NCBI GenBank assembly: GCA_003988855.1
Contig: QYAI01000064.1
Coordinates: forward strand, 1-64,000
Length of the DNA: 64,000 bases
DNA from: Arachnopeziza araneosa
Taxonomy: Eukaryota > Ascomycota > Leotiomycetes > Helotiales > Arachnopezizaceae
Direction: 5' to 3'
A program made the position numbers and the translations under genes. This document shows, one piece after another, positions 33,123 through 44,301 of this stretch (position 1 is the stretch's first letter; every line of letters starts with the position of its first letter). The notes beneath the pieces are model-generated. The model ran no database searches, was not told where the DNA came from, and saw only the letters and a program-made list of their open reading frames with translations.

Positions 33123-34167
33123 TGTTGCGAACTGTTGTTGTCTGGGCTAAAGGATGGCTGGTTGCTGAGTCTAAAGGAGTGGCAGCGTGGCCAAGCCCAT
33201 GGGTGTGATGATTCAGACGAACGAGTGCAGCAAATCACACCTGCCGTCCAGCCTCAAGCCAAACCCCACGCCGGCCTGGTCAGGAACAGAACGAAGGAGA
33301 GATAGCGACGTGGGTCAGGCAAGGGACGACGGTGGCGGCTCTTGTGATGAGCTTTTTGGCCGATATCGATGTGCAGCCCCGAGGATTCTTTAGGCCGTCA
33401 GGGATTGAGAATATCTGCTGCTGTTGGGGGCGGGAGCAGCGGGAGGACGAGGATCAAGACCTGACTCTCTTCTCTCAGCCGGGTGGAATTACCCCTCAGT
33501 AGTTTGATTCAGCTCGCCAGCGAGGAAAAGCCACGGGAGGCGAGAGGCGGGAGACGTGTGATGGATGTGTTGGATGTGTTGGATGTGTTGGAGACAACGA
33601 GCAGACAACAGTTCACTCCAGAGACGCGCAGAAAGAGCCAGAAGGGAGAGAAGAAAGGAAGAAACAATGGAAGTGTTGATCAATTTTACAGCACCCTCCC
33701 TCAGGGTGATCGCGTGTATCAGATATGCGACCATTTGGCCCAAACCCAAACAGCCAGCTGAGGCCCGAGCTGGCCATGGTCTGCGAGTGGCCTGAACATC
33801 CTCAGCCGCGCGAATGCAGGCACAGACGCTTCCGGACAGGTACAGCTCAGGCACCACGACGGAAAACAGGGATGAGATGGGAATCATACGCTTTTGCATC
33901 TGGGCATTGCGTTCCCCTAGTAACTAGGAGGCCGAGGCCGTTCTTATACAGACATCAAAGAGGGAAGAGAAGAGACATCACTCATATAGGTAAGCATGGA
34001 GATACAAGAAAGCCATTTTTGATTGGGATATGGAAGAGGAAATCTAAAAGCAGAAATGCCAACAACATCTAGCCTATCCCTCCCTCCCTCCTCCCGCAAC
34101 CCATTTTCCCATGTTCCTGCCATTAGATTCTTTTGCGCATTTATTCTTTTCATCTTCGTCAAAGCGT
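33123..34167. other. Spacer with short (TTGGATGTG)n tandem
   Basis: This is the upstream region of the gene at 31,701-33,122. It contains three copies of a 9-bp unit (TTGGATGTG) around 33,562-33,590. Small frames on both strands have no family features and are not called. Confidence 0.4.
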
Positions 34168-34924
34168 TTAATCTTCATCGTCTTCCTCGCCAGCAGCGAC
34201 CTCGTCGACTGAATCAAAGTCTACCTCGTCCTTGGCCTTTGTCTTGGACTGTGTTTTGACCTTCTTGGCAGGCAACTCTTCCTCTTCCTCCTCCTCCTCA
34301 TCATCTTCTGGTGTCTCATCCCCCTCATTCTCGTCGTCGCTCACTTCAGCGGGTGGTGCAGGCTTCTTGGCCTTCTTGGCTGGGACTTTGACGTCGGCGA
34401 CAGGAGCGGCTTTGCGCTTCTTGCTAGCAGGTGGTTCTTTTGTGTAGATCTCAGTCAGCGGAGTCCTTCAGAGAGGTAGAGAGGATGCTATTCAGCTCCA
34501 AGACAGGGGTAGGACAGAAAATCGCGCATAGCATACCCACTACAGGCTCTTCATCTTCAAACTCTTCCTCTTCTTCCTCCTCCTCCTCTTCGTCCTCATC
34601 TTCTCCAGGTTCTGGAAGGTCGTCGGAGTCCTCATATCTATCAGAAGAGCGCTCTTGTTAGCTATGATATCCGATACATCTTGTCGGCTCGGGCTGACAG
34701 AAGACTGAGCGGGGAGGCTGCAGCCTGATCATCAACTTTGATGGCAATAAACATCGAAGAAACGGCACAGGAAGCTGCGTAGACCTCGATTGAGGTCTCC
34801 AAAGCTATGCGCGACGTTGTTGGAAGGGAAATGGGGAGAGAGCATACTCCTCTTCCTCATCGCTGCCTTCACTGGGAAGCGCAACGAGCTCCTCATCATC
34901 CTTTCGGGTACTTCTTCTCGACAT
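34168..34924 (-). CDS. Small acidic, lysine-rich nuclear-type protein
   Basis: Three exons (34924-34848, 34637-34537, 34436-34168) encode 148 residues. The N-terminus MSRRSTRKDDEELVALPSEG is followed by Asp/Glu runs (about residues 22-56), a basic nuclear-signal-like block (SKKRKAAPVADVKVPAKKAKK), another Glu run, and an acidic end. The composition is like histone chaperones or other chromatin-associated acidic proteins. No defining motif allows a family name. The coding Glu runs are GAG/GAA tracts, so length variation is likely. Confidence 0.65.
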
Positions 34925-36192
34925 TCTGCCGTTCAATGGATCCAATTAAGGGGATAAAGATAGGAGAAGGATGTATGATGATGAAAAAGGATCGGAGCGA
35001 TGGAATTGTGTTGATGTTGTTGGATGGAAGAAGAGCTGAAGGAAGGGAGCCGATGGGGATGGACGGGGCGGGCAATTGCTGAGCTGATTGATTGAGCTTG
35101 GACCTTTGGGAGTCCGGGGGAGGGAGGAAGGGAAGGTGAGATAAGAACAGGGGTCGATTAGAGGCTCGTTTACCATTTTTAGGACACACGTGGGGAGGAG
35201 GAGGAGGAGGAGGAGGACGACGACGACGACGACGACGACGACGGCCATGAAGCCAACAGCCTCCTCATCTCAACCCTGACACCGGAATCAGTCGCCAGGG
35301 AAAGTATGCCTATGAGCCATCTTGCCCATAGCACACATCTGATTTGGCTGGCCATGTCTGGCCTCACCTGATCGACCCGCCTACGTCATCCCAAAGCAGG
35401 AGGTTTAAGGTTAGCTTCCGTCGTCTTGTTTAGGAAACGCTCCGATCGGTGCGACGACGGATCTGAGGCGATAGTCATGAACCCTCGCATCGCTGAATAT
35501 ACTAAAGGATGCCGGCTGACTTGGCTAAACGAAAATATTCTTGTGCTGCTGCATCTCTTTTCGAATAAAATGCGCTAACAACTATATCTTTCCTGGACAA
35601 AAAACTCTATGACTCCGTATATTTCTTAGGATAAATGAAACGTCATCGTGTCTAGTCGCAATAACGGGGTTGGTAATAATTGGGTTAGCATACCTTTTCC
35701 AAAGCTTTAGACTAAAACAATCGCCTCATTTGGCAATTTTTAGACACAATGCCATCAGTGAGTCGGATCTATCGGCATATACGTTTAACTAGCTTCAGTC
35801 TTTTCTAATTTCAATTATCGAAAACTCTCAGCGGGTTAGCGGTGAATTTTGGACAAAAGAGCTTGCCGGATAGCTATTTAATCCAAGTATTCCCATTGAG
35901 TCGTGTTTGCTAACCATTAATTACAGTCATATCTCACTGATTCATTCAGCCAGTACCTTATCAACTCAAGATAGTTTAAATTTCCGCAACCTCACAAAAC
36001 TTTGAGTCAAGTACCCTTCCAAGATCAATAGAAACTCTCACCTAGATCATTAATCTATTAGGTATCCAATATCTGATTTGAATTTCGTTATAGATCGCAA
36101 TTTAAGCTTAGCAGGCTTGGATTACGGTGTAACCACTCTGACCTCACGCGTCAATAGACTACAATAACGAAACACGACCATCTCAATTTCCT
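34925..36192. other. Spacer with trinucleotide microsatellite, then AT-rich stretch
   Basis: It includes the GAG/GAC microsatellite at 35,195-35,243. From about 35,400 to 36,190 it becomes clearly AT-rich with no gene. The base composition contrasts with both the acidic-protein gene and the flanks. Confidence 0.45.
35195..35243. repeat. (GAG)n-(GAC)n compound microsatellite
   Basis: About eight GAG/GGA units are followed directly by nine or so GAC/CGA units. It lies upstream of the acidic-protein gene and is non-coding in the model given here. Confidence 0.85.
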
Positions 36193-37071
36193 ATGGAGCT
36201 TGGAAAAAGCGAAAAAAAAGTCCCCCAAGATAAAGCTATCAAGGTTGAAGATGCTGTCTTTTTTTCTCCAACTGAAGATCAAATTAGGATTCGTTTGATC
36301 CTCCTCGAAAGGCTTACGCGCCAAGACAAGCCTTATGCAACCTACAATGACCGTTTTCAACCTAACCCAGAATTTTTCGCTCAGAATCAAAACAATCTCC
36401 CTTATCGTGCCGAAGGTTACTATGCCAATGAAGTAACCGAGCATCTGTGTAAGAAATGGCGACGAATTTTCAAAAGGCTTTTTGACCAGATAGAGACAAA
36501 ATTCCGGACGACAGAACTAGAAGGGAATTTCGACGACGAACTGCATGATTGGATTACATGGTGTAAGACCTTCGAATGGAAAACTAATTGGATGCCGGAG
36601 AGGCATAAGAAGAACCTTGAAAAACTTGAAGAAATGTACGTCCATATGGGTCATCGGCTCTTGGAGCTCAACGATAAACTTACAGCTCAGTGGGTGGAAA
36701 AACATTATGCCATGGGACATTTCAAGCGTGGGATGTTCCCGGAGATGGAGATGGATAATAATGGGGATTCGCCATCAAATGTGACGTGGGACCCCGTCCT
36801 CCAACCTGAGATAGACTTCCGCATCATCAACAGCCAGCTATGGATCATATACCACGACGGACAGAAGCAGAAAAATGTGCTATGTATGTCGAGAAAAGAC
36901 AACCAGGGAAAGAAGATTTATGAACTTGTTTACTGGCCTCTGGATATCCAGCTGCAAAGTTCCGTTGAAAGATTTGAGGCAATGAGACCCCATCCAATAC
37001 CAAAATGGACGAAACTTAAATCGGCGGAGTTAAAACGGGAGAAACTGCGGGGCCGCAAATCTAAAACTTAG
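36193..37071 (+). CDS. Unrecognised protein in an AT-rich island
   Basis: A single exon encodes 292 residues. No known family is recognised. The sequence is rich in W, E and K, predicted helical between about 70 and 170 (EHLCKKWRRIFKRLFDQIETKF, then MPERHKKNLEKLEEMYVHMG), then a beta-like part (IDFRIINSQLWIIYHDGQKQKNVLCMSR) and a basic tail (KREKLRGRKSKT). It has no signal peptide or membrane segment. It is flanked upstream by an AT-rich desert, suggesting an accessory or lineage-specific gene. The frame is long and clean, so coding is likely. Confidence 0.6.
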   Translation: MELGKSEKKVPQDKAIKVEDAVFFSPTEDQIRIRLILLERLTRQDKPYATYNDRFQPNPEFFAQNQNNLPYRAEGYYANEVTEHLCKKWRRIFKRLFDQIETKFRTTELEGNFDDELHDWITWCKTFEWKTNWMPERHKKNLEKLEEMYVHMGHRLLELNDKLTAQWVEKHYAMGHFKRGMFPEMEMDNNGDSPSNVTWDPVLQPEIDFRIINSQLWIIYHDGQKQKNVLCMSRKDNQGKKIYELVYWPLDIQLQSSVERFEAMRPHPIPKWTKLKSAELKREKLRGRKSKT

Positions 37072-37166
37072 AGTTGTAATAGGAGGTAAATTGTATTACA
37101 GAAAACTGGGTGGAACTAGATAAATCGGAGTCTTATGTGCTTGAACCGCTTTCTCTTTGAATATAA

Positions 37167-38253
37167 TTAAGGATGTATAATAATTGGAGTGACAGGACTG
37201 CCATCCAAATAACTCTTCAATCCTTCTTCAATCTTCTCCAGATCCAACCCCTCAACGAATCTATACTTGGGAATATTCAACTTTCCATCCTTGACCCACC
37301 CGGGGAAAGATTCCCAGAACTGTTTATTGAGAGACGGGCTTAAAAATCTAGGGTTACCAAATATGAAGGTAATAGAGACATCCAGTCCCTTTTTCTTGGC
37401 CTGTTCTTGAGCCTCCTCAACTGGATGAAGTGTCAACAATTGGCCGTGCTTTTTACTCTCAGCCAGGAGTTCAAGGGCAAACGTGTAGTCCCAAGACACG
37501 CAGTCATAGATCTTCGTCAGCCCACCATCTGGAGCGGTGATCTCCTTGATCTCCTTAGCAATGGCTTCCGGCGTTTCATGCCGATCAATCACATGGGTTG
37601 CACCCAACTTCTTCAGCTCCTCGGTTCTGCTTCCAGAAGCAATCGTGAGGATCTTCCCCACACCTACAAGAGCTGCGAATTGTATGCCGAGTTTTCCCAC
37701 ATTCGAGCCTCCGCCAACGATCAGAATGGTTTCTTTTTCCAACTCCGGTGACCGGCTTTCAAATGAAGCTGGGAAGCCAAATCCTTTCTCGTCGAAGAGC
37801 GCGCAGAAGCTGGTGACGGCATTAACTGGAAAGGCGGCCATGTCATCCAGAGACAGTCCTTCTGGGACCTTTGCAGAGCTTTCGGTGAAGAGAAGAGCAT
37901 ATTGCTGCAGGCCAGAGAGGTCGGGGATGGGGCTGGTCGGATCACCGTAGCCTACGACAGAGTCCCCAACCGAGTATTTGGTTACATCAGGACCGACAGA
38001 GGTGACGATACCTGCGTAATTGGTTCCAAGAACAAAAGGGAGATGTTGGCCGATGAAGAGGCCACTGTACAGTCCATATGCGTCGTGAGGAAGAACTAGG
38101 CTGTTAGCAGTGGATCGTAAGGGAGACTATCTGTAACATACTCATAGTGGATTTGACTTTGATGGCAACCTGACCAGGCCCTGGTTTTGGGATTGCTCGC
38201 TCTCCAAGCTGGAGCGGCTTGCCCACTTCAGTGACAAAGACGGCGTTTTGCAT
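37167..38253 (-). CDS. Medium-chain dehydrogenase/reductase (enoyl reductase-like)
   Basis: Two exons (38253-38142, 38095-37167) encode 346 residues, normal for the MDR superfamily. The GroES-like N-terminus (AIPKPGPGQVAIKVKSTM, then LPHDAYGLYSG and VLGTNYAGIVTSVG) lacks the GHE and cysteine residues of zinc alcohol dehydrogenases. The Rossmann part has ILIVGGGSNVGKLGIQFA, with the VGG and GK pattern for NADPH, and TIASGSRTEELKKLGATHVID. The layout is that of fungal trans-enoyl reductase or zinc-independent quinone reductase-like proteins. Substrate is unknown. No polyketide synthase lies nearby in this window. Confidence 0.88.
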
Positions 38254-39314
38254 ACTTCCCAAGATCAAAAATTTGTATCTTGGTGTTTGAACGTGAGCAG
38301 TTGTGATGTCCGAGGCGATCCGCTTTGGAAGAGCTGAATGTGAAGGACAGAAGAGAAGACTACTGTTGCCAAATGAAGGTAGTTATGAGCTTGGGGGACT
38401 ACGAGATATATAGACAAATCAATGAAATAGCGTTGATTATATTTACACCATTTGGAGTGCTCATTTCATTGAGCTGCAGCCAACTGCTTTGGGTGATTAG
38501 TATGCCCAGCACATACCGTACGTTGGGGATCGACCACCGTTTCGTAGATTAAAAAGTACCCAATCAGCATGATTATCTACTGGTAAGTTAGTTCTATGGT
38601 ACCTTGCTTACAGAGCGGTCTGCTGCCGAGGTTGTACTTTAGAATGCAAGCAGGATTGGTAAGCTGGGACAATAAGTTATTACTGAACAAGGTCATCGAT
38701 CATTTTGACCAGCAGGTATCTGACAAGCATTCAACAATTCCATTTAATGGTTTTAACCCTAGACTAGTCAGCTTTACTTACCTAGCTTCCAACCTAGTGT
38801 GGACAATTGGGAATGTCACATGACTAAAAACTTGTTCGTTTTGAAAATGGATTATATTTTGATTATACACCATGGCCAAGTCAAAAGAGTTTCGTTCAAG
38901 TAGCAAAGTAATTTGGGGATATCATTTAATGTATGGATTGTACTCGAGATTTTGCAGGGAACTGGGATGAGTTTTCAGTCGAGTGGTGTGCAATAAATGT
39001 GTTAGGCTTGTATTCAAGTGATGCATCAAATAAGCTTAAGATCTAATTCATACCTCCAGCTACTTCAATTATATCTCAACAAGATGCCAGAGACCAACTT
39101 TCGCTTGAGCCTCTGGTGTGCCACCCCCTTTCCCTCGCTTCGCGACTCACTGAGTTCCCTGTTCTGAAGCCCTCCTGCACAGTTACATCATATGGGGAAA
39201 TCTTTCAGCCACATTCGTCGCTGTCCCTGACGTCTTCCATGTTATATCATATCCCTATAGGCTTTTAAGAGACTTTCACTATAGTAGTTCTAACTTACAC
39301 AAATTATTATCAAA
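38254..39314. other. Divergent spacer
   Basis: About 1 kb between the reductase (minus) and a disordered protein (plus). No coding region is supported; it must contain both promoters. Confidence 0.4.
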
Positions 39315-40568
39315 ATGCCTCTTTTCAAGCACAGAGAAAAAGCACGTCCAGATTTGCTCCAACCAGCACCGAACAATGCTGCACAGACTAATGGCAGCCC
39401 TCAGCATAGCAACAGTTATCACGATTCTGCATACTACTCAAACAGCAATGCATCAAGCGCAGATGGAAGAGTGAACAATCCTCCTCCTCAGCACCAGAAC
39501 CTAGTTCCAGGAACCACAATTACAACAACGACAACGACAACAACTAGTAAGTTTGACGTAAAGAAGGTAGGTTTTGAAACTAATCAGATGTCAGCTACGA
39601 CTACTGTGTCTCCAGATGGCACCACTCACACTTATTCTCATCCTTACAATCCTTCCTCTGATCCTCCTCCCCAAACTTCCCAAACGACAATGGATCAGAA
39701 CTTGCTCCCCAGCAATGGGACTTCTGGAACCACCAATCAACAAGCACCGCCTTCTCAATATTCTCAGCCACCAACAATCCAACATCAGGCCCCGACGCCC
39801 ACTCCCTCTACAGGGCTTAATCTGCCTCCGCCATCGTTGAACAACCCAGCACGAAAGCCTACACCACAACAGCAATCTCAATTCTCTGCGCCACCCATAC
39901 CACAAGAGCCTCAAGAAGCAATGGGTGCAGAAATCCAGCGAGTTCCATCTACTTCTGGAGGACGACCAATCCCCCCACGTTCCGAACTTCGAAACTCTCC
40001 GAACTTGGGTGGTAACAATGATGGAACATTGCCAGATATGCCGGTCCGTAGCGAAAGAAGGAACTCCAGAGAACGAAATGCCATGATTGCACCTCTGAGC
40101 ATAGGTAATCCTCCAAAGAATGGGGATGTTCCGATAAGCCCCGTCAGTCCTGGAAGATCTACCACTCCAAACTTTTCAAGGCCAAGTGGTACGCCTGCTG
40201 CGGCGGTAGGAGCTGTGCAGTCAAACTCAGCCGAACCAGCTGCCCACCATCACCTTAGCAAGCGACAGAGTCTTGCTAGTGCCTTGAAAGGAATCCATGG
40301 TGCTGGTGAAGCTTTAAGAGGTGGTTTGAACGAGAAAATTGCTCATGGGATGCATGATACGGCTGAAGAGGAGCGAATGAGAGCCATCAGGGAGAAGGGT
40401 ATGGGCGAATGGAGGGGGAGCGGTTTGGAGGAAAGAGTTCCACGAAGTTTGAGGGAGGGGTTTAGAGAGAAAGCTGAAGGTAGAATTAGGTCGAGAAGAG
40501 CGAGTAGAGATGGCGGAGTTCATGGGAGTGAAGGGCCCGGTGGTCTGGAAATTGTTGATGAACGGTAG
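39315..40568 (+). CDS. Intrinsically disordered fungal protein with conserved C-terminal helix
   Basis: One exon encodes 417 residues. Most of the protein is low-complexity (Pro, Gln, Ser, Thr, Asn), with a nine-residue Thr run followed by TVSPDGTTHTYSHPYNP and PPRSELRNS-type motifs. Near the C-terminus QSLASALKGIHGAGEALRGG forms a likely amphipathic helix, a motif I associate with uncharacterised filamentous-fungal proteins. The end is basic (RIRSRRASRDGG). A GTAAGT at about 39,548 followed by CTAATCAG could be read as a short intron, but splicing breaks the frame. Function is unknown. Confidence 0.65.
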   Translation: MPLFKHREKARPDLLQPAPNNAAQTNGSPQHSNSYHDSAYYSNSNASSADGRVNNPPPQHQNLVPGTTITTTTTTTTSKFDVKKVGFETNQMSATTTVSPDGTTHTYSHPYNPSSDPPPQTSQTTMDQNLLPSNGTSGTTNQQAPPSQYSQPPTIQHQAPTPTPSTGLNLPPPSLNNPARKPTPQQQSQFSAPPIPQEPQEAMGAEIQRVPSTSGGRPIPPRSELRNSPNLGGNNDGTLPDMPVRSERRNSRERNAMIAPLSIGNPPKNGDVPISPVSPGRSTTPNFSRPSGTPAAAVGAVQSNSAEPAAHHHLSKRQSLASALKGIHGAGEALRGGLNEKIAHGMHDTAEEERMRAIREKGMGEWRGSGLEERVPRSLREGFREKAEGRIRSRRASRDGGVHGSEGPGGLEIVDER

Positions 40569-41127
40569 GCTGCGTATCAATCAGGGTAACATATAGCGAT
40601 TTGTATCTAGAATTAGGGCTTGGGATACCATACACATATCAACGGCGTCACATGGTGGAAACTGTCGACCCGCTCTTTTAGAAAATTGGTTATATAACTT
40701 CTGCCGAGATATTTTGCGGCAAGAATGCGTGTTATTGGTAAAAACAGTCTACGTGCTCGCTCAAGGACGTGTTGCTTTATTTACATCGCAAAACAACCTC
40801 TGAATAGCGAGAGATCCTCCTTCAATCATTTGCAACTGTTCTCGCCATCCACAACTGCTACTTCATCTAACGAGAGTCTTACTACGGCACTGTTGAATCC
40901 AATTTCGACCGCATATCACGTAGATTGACAACAATTCACGATCAAGGAAACAACAAGTTTCGAGTCCATTGTGTGGTAAGTCACGTCCATCATCGTGTTA
41001 ATTTGGTTCTACAAAACAACACTTTATTAATAGCTCGTGTTCAGAATCTACAATCTTCACATTCGAAATCAGCGTCCTACGATATCATGATGGGCAAGTT
41101 TCCCCAAGGGAAGCTGCAAGACTAGTG
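40569..41127. other. Spacer
   Basis: No gene is supported. Short plus-strand frames (such as 40,725-40,928) lack family features; they might belong to an upstream exon of the next gene. Confidence 0.35.
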
Positions 41128-41943
41128 ATGCAGAATCTTTCTGGCAATCAACCATTTGATGAGTAAAGAAGCTAACTACTAACTAGACGTTGAAAATAGT
41201 TCGCAAAAGTTTACCGATGATTCTCCTGTAGTTACTACGCACGATGACTTCGGTAACGACTTCTCACATCTCAATTCTCACTCTCTCAGTCTAGGTTGCG
41301 ATGATGATGAGGAAAGCTCTGCAATTGATCTACTCTCTTTCGCTGAGCTTTATTGCAACGGATGGGATGATGAGGAGGCAGAGAGAGGACTCTTTGGCTT
41401 CCTTGTGAGTGGATGGACTGCAGATGCTTTCGTTGACAATATTATGTTTAATATTGATTACAGTATCTTGGAGAATGAAGCTGCGATGAAAGGTAAGTAT
41501 TTGACAAAGTTTCAATGATAAAGACTCACGTAGTAGTAGTAGTAAAAAAAAGCGTTACAAGTGTTCCCGTCTATAGCTTTTCCGCTACTACCGAGAGCGA
41601 TGAAGATGAAGAAGGTAGAAACTCAAGAGAAGGAAGTGCAAGTGCCGATGAGAGATTGAGGATGAAGAATCTCCTTCTGTTGGCAAAGATAAATGCAAGA
41701 CTGAACGCGAGTAGAGCAAAGACGCCCCATTCCCGAATGAAGAGAAAGTCGATTGAGGATAGGGACGACGTTGTTAGTGACCGAAAACGTCAGAAGTTGT
41801 CTCCAGATACGAACGGGGTTGGTATACAAACAGCTACAAAACACGTACATTGGGAGGAAGACCCAGAGAAAGAGAGTGAACACCGAGCGGAATATACAGA
41901 AGAGAATGAGTTCTGGGAGGAAGATGCGGACAAAGAGAACTGA
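41128..41943 (+). CDS. Unknown acidic protein with basic nuclear signal
   Basis: A three-exon model (41128-41162, 41200-41492, 41534-41943) gives 245 residues and closes in phase. The first intron is only 37 nt, so the 5' end is uncertain. The middle exon has a Trp/acid pattern (CNGWDDEEAERGLFGFLVSGW). The last exon carries an acidic Ser cluster (TESDEDEEGRNS), a helix (MKNLLLLAKINARLN), a bipartite-like basic signal (MKRKSIEDRDDVVSDRKRQK) and an acidic C-terminus ending DKEN. No family is recognised. A nuclear protein is an inference. Confidence 0.45.
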
Positions 41944-42778
41944 AGGACACAGACGAAGAGCACCTACACTAGGCAAGAGACTTGCAGTAATATGGGACAC
42001 TGTAATTGGGATGAGTACAAGAGTGCTGAATTTTTGTATGGGATTGAAGGTTTTTTTTGTCTATGGTAAAGAGATATGCGTTTGAGTTGTTGGTCTAGTA
42101 GAGTCATACATAGATATCTCTTTGGGAGAAACGAAGCGTATCAAGACCTTGAGACCCCATACTACTTGTTCTTAGCCTTGGCCTGCTGAGTTCTCATATT
42201 ATCTTGTTAATTCTCCATAGTTTAGATAGACACATGTACAGCTTGGAAGATGAACGAATGCTCTTGAAAAGCTGCCTTTTGTCCCACTTGGAATTGATCG
42301 TTCAAAAAAGCACCGGTGAAATTCCACTTCTAGCAAATTCACATGGTTAAGGAATAAAACGTATGATAGGGTTACAATTAACCCTAAGCACAGCACAATA
42401 CAGCTTGAAAATAGAGTAAGTTGAAGTACAGGCATTATTCCAGTGCAGAAGTTTCTTAGTGTAGCGTGAAGCCGAGGTTCAACCGATCCGGGAAGTGTTC
42501 CAGACAGGTCAATCATCACGGAATCATGATAGGAATCCTTGATAAAGCCCCTTCAGCTATATGTACAGTCACGGGCTTCCGATTGCAAGAGGTTGCTTGC
42601 GACTTTCTACAACCTCACTGTGCCCCAGGCAACGTCAGCAACTTCCCAATTAGGTTTTGCTGCGCCTCAATCTTCGAAACAGCAGCCTGGCAATCAGGGT
42701 AGGATATCATTTCTCCATCTACCTCTCTTGTCTCCATCCCTATTCTGAATTCAAGCCTCCATCTTCTTAATCGTTGTC
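41944..42778. other. Spacer
   Basis: No coding region is supported. This holds the 3' flank of the preceding gene and the promoter of the membrane-anchored protein at 42,779. Confidence 0.4.
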
Positions 42779-44032
42779 ATGGGCAAAGCAACTCCAGAAC
42801 AGCAGCGTCCAGCTCCTCATCGCAATGAACCCAGCTACGCCGAGACTGCATCAATGTCTGATGCTCATCTACTTGACGACGTAGACTCCTTTCCAGATGA
42901 AGAGCTACCAGCATACGAGGACACACCTTCACAATCAGATGCTGCTCCTCCTCTCCCGCCTGATCGTACTCACGGCTACTTTGAGTACGTTTCTCTACCT
43001 CGTCATCTACCCTCCTCTAAAATTTCTAGTCTTCCTGACGAGCTCCCTTTTTCTTCTCACGATCTCTCCTACTCCGAAATTTGTACTCGATTCCCCAACT
43101 TCTCTACTTCCGCCGATAACCTCTACCAAATGATAAAGGAACAAGCTGCTTGTCCTCCAATCTACTTCGTCGAACTTCAGGGGACATCATCACGTACAAC
43201 TAGGGAGGGAGACAAGAAGACCACGAAAACCGTTACGGATTTCAATTTCCGAATCAATATTACGTATTTGCTTGGGGCCAAAGGCACTGGCACGGTGCAA
43301 CTTCTACCTAACAACAAGCGTGGGTATAGAGGGACAAGCTTTCCGAGGTTGAAACCCACTGTCACAGACCTAGAAGGGGCAGATGATCTAAGACTCTGGT
43401 GCGAGAAATACGTTGCGGATCTGTCAAAGATCAAATCTTTTATCCTCTCACGGAAAGTCTTGAATCATGACACGAAGAAGCTTGAGCAACTTATACGGTC
43501 TGCCATAACAGCAACCAATTATCGTGGGCATCTTCGAGTCACGTTCCCTAAGCAGTACAAGAAAGTTATTGTATATTCGCCCGGAAAGATCAACGAGTGG
43601 CGTATTACCACATGGATTCGATGGGTCTTCTACCTCACTTTCCTCTGGGTTGTCACCTGGCCAGTGTTATTCTTTGCAACGTCGAGATATCAGGTTGTGG
43701 ACTCTGTTTGGGAATATGCCGATACTGAAAATAGTAATGATCCATGCAGGAGATGCCGCGTGCTTACCGAGGCGCAATGGTTCCTACGATGGGAGAGGGC
43801 AATCCAGAGGGCCGCTCTGGCGAGGATGAACAGTTCAAATATGCCTTTGGATGAGCGTTATAGGGAGGCTACCATCCGGGAGGATCGGGAACGTCAAAGA
43901 AATGGGGGTAGACTTGACATTCCCAGAACAGGAAATTCATATGCAGACGCGGCTTTGAATGTGTTGGGTGCGGGGTTGAGGATTGGAGCTGGATATAATG
44001 AAAGAAATGGATGGGGTGGTGATGAGGATTAG
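42779..44032 (+). CDS. Conserved-looking fungal membrane-anchored protein, function unknown
   Basis: One exon encodes 417 residues. An acidic, Pro-rich N-terminus contains ELPAYEDTP, a short PxY-like motif seen in adaptor-binding tails. A soluble middle follows (about 65-275) with FNFRINITYLLGAKGTG and an R/K-rich part. A single hydrophobic hairpin or membrane segment lies at about 280-301 (WVFYLTFLWVVTWPVLFFA). The C-terminus is charged and ends in a Gly-rich tail (LNVLGAGLRIGAGYNE). Such proteins are sometimes labelled ABC-transporter-like in fungal annotation, but no ATPase motif is present here. Confidence 0.75.
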   Translation: MGKATPEQQRPAPHRNEPSYAETASMSDAHLLDDVDSFPDEELPAYEDTPSQSDAAPPLPPDRTHGYFEYVSLPRHLPSSKISSLPDELPFSSHDLSYSEICTRFPNFSTSADNLYQMIKEQAACPPIYFVELQGTSSRTTREGDKKTTKTVTDFNFRINITYLLGAKGTGTVQLLPNNKRGYRGTSFPRLKPTVTDLEGADDLRLWCEKYVADLSKIKSFILSRKVLNHDTKKLEQLIRSAITATNYRGHLRVTFPKQYKKVIVYSPGKINEWRITTWIRWVFYLTFLWVVTWPVLFFATSRYQVVDSVWEYADTENSNDPCRRCRVLTEAQWFLRWERAIQRAALARMNSSNMPLDERYREATIREDRERQRNGGRLDIPRTGNSYADAALNVLGAGLRIGAGYNERNGWGGDED

Positions 44033-44301
44033 GATATTATTGTAGACAATCTACTCAGAACTAGCTCTGGAAGACACCAAGATCCCTTGATGGCTATCAA
44101 GTCTACATATTAAGTTCCGGTTCGTCTCAGTCATATCCTCCCAAATCCAAAATATATTTCTGATAGGCCTGTCACACCAAAAGGATTTCCTTCCTATGCA
44201 TATCCATGTCTACTCCTGTCTGCATGGCTTCCTTTCTCAAATTGCCCTCATGATGATCTTACAATGCCCAATAGAAAAGAAGCCTATTATTATTACCGTT
44301 A

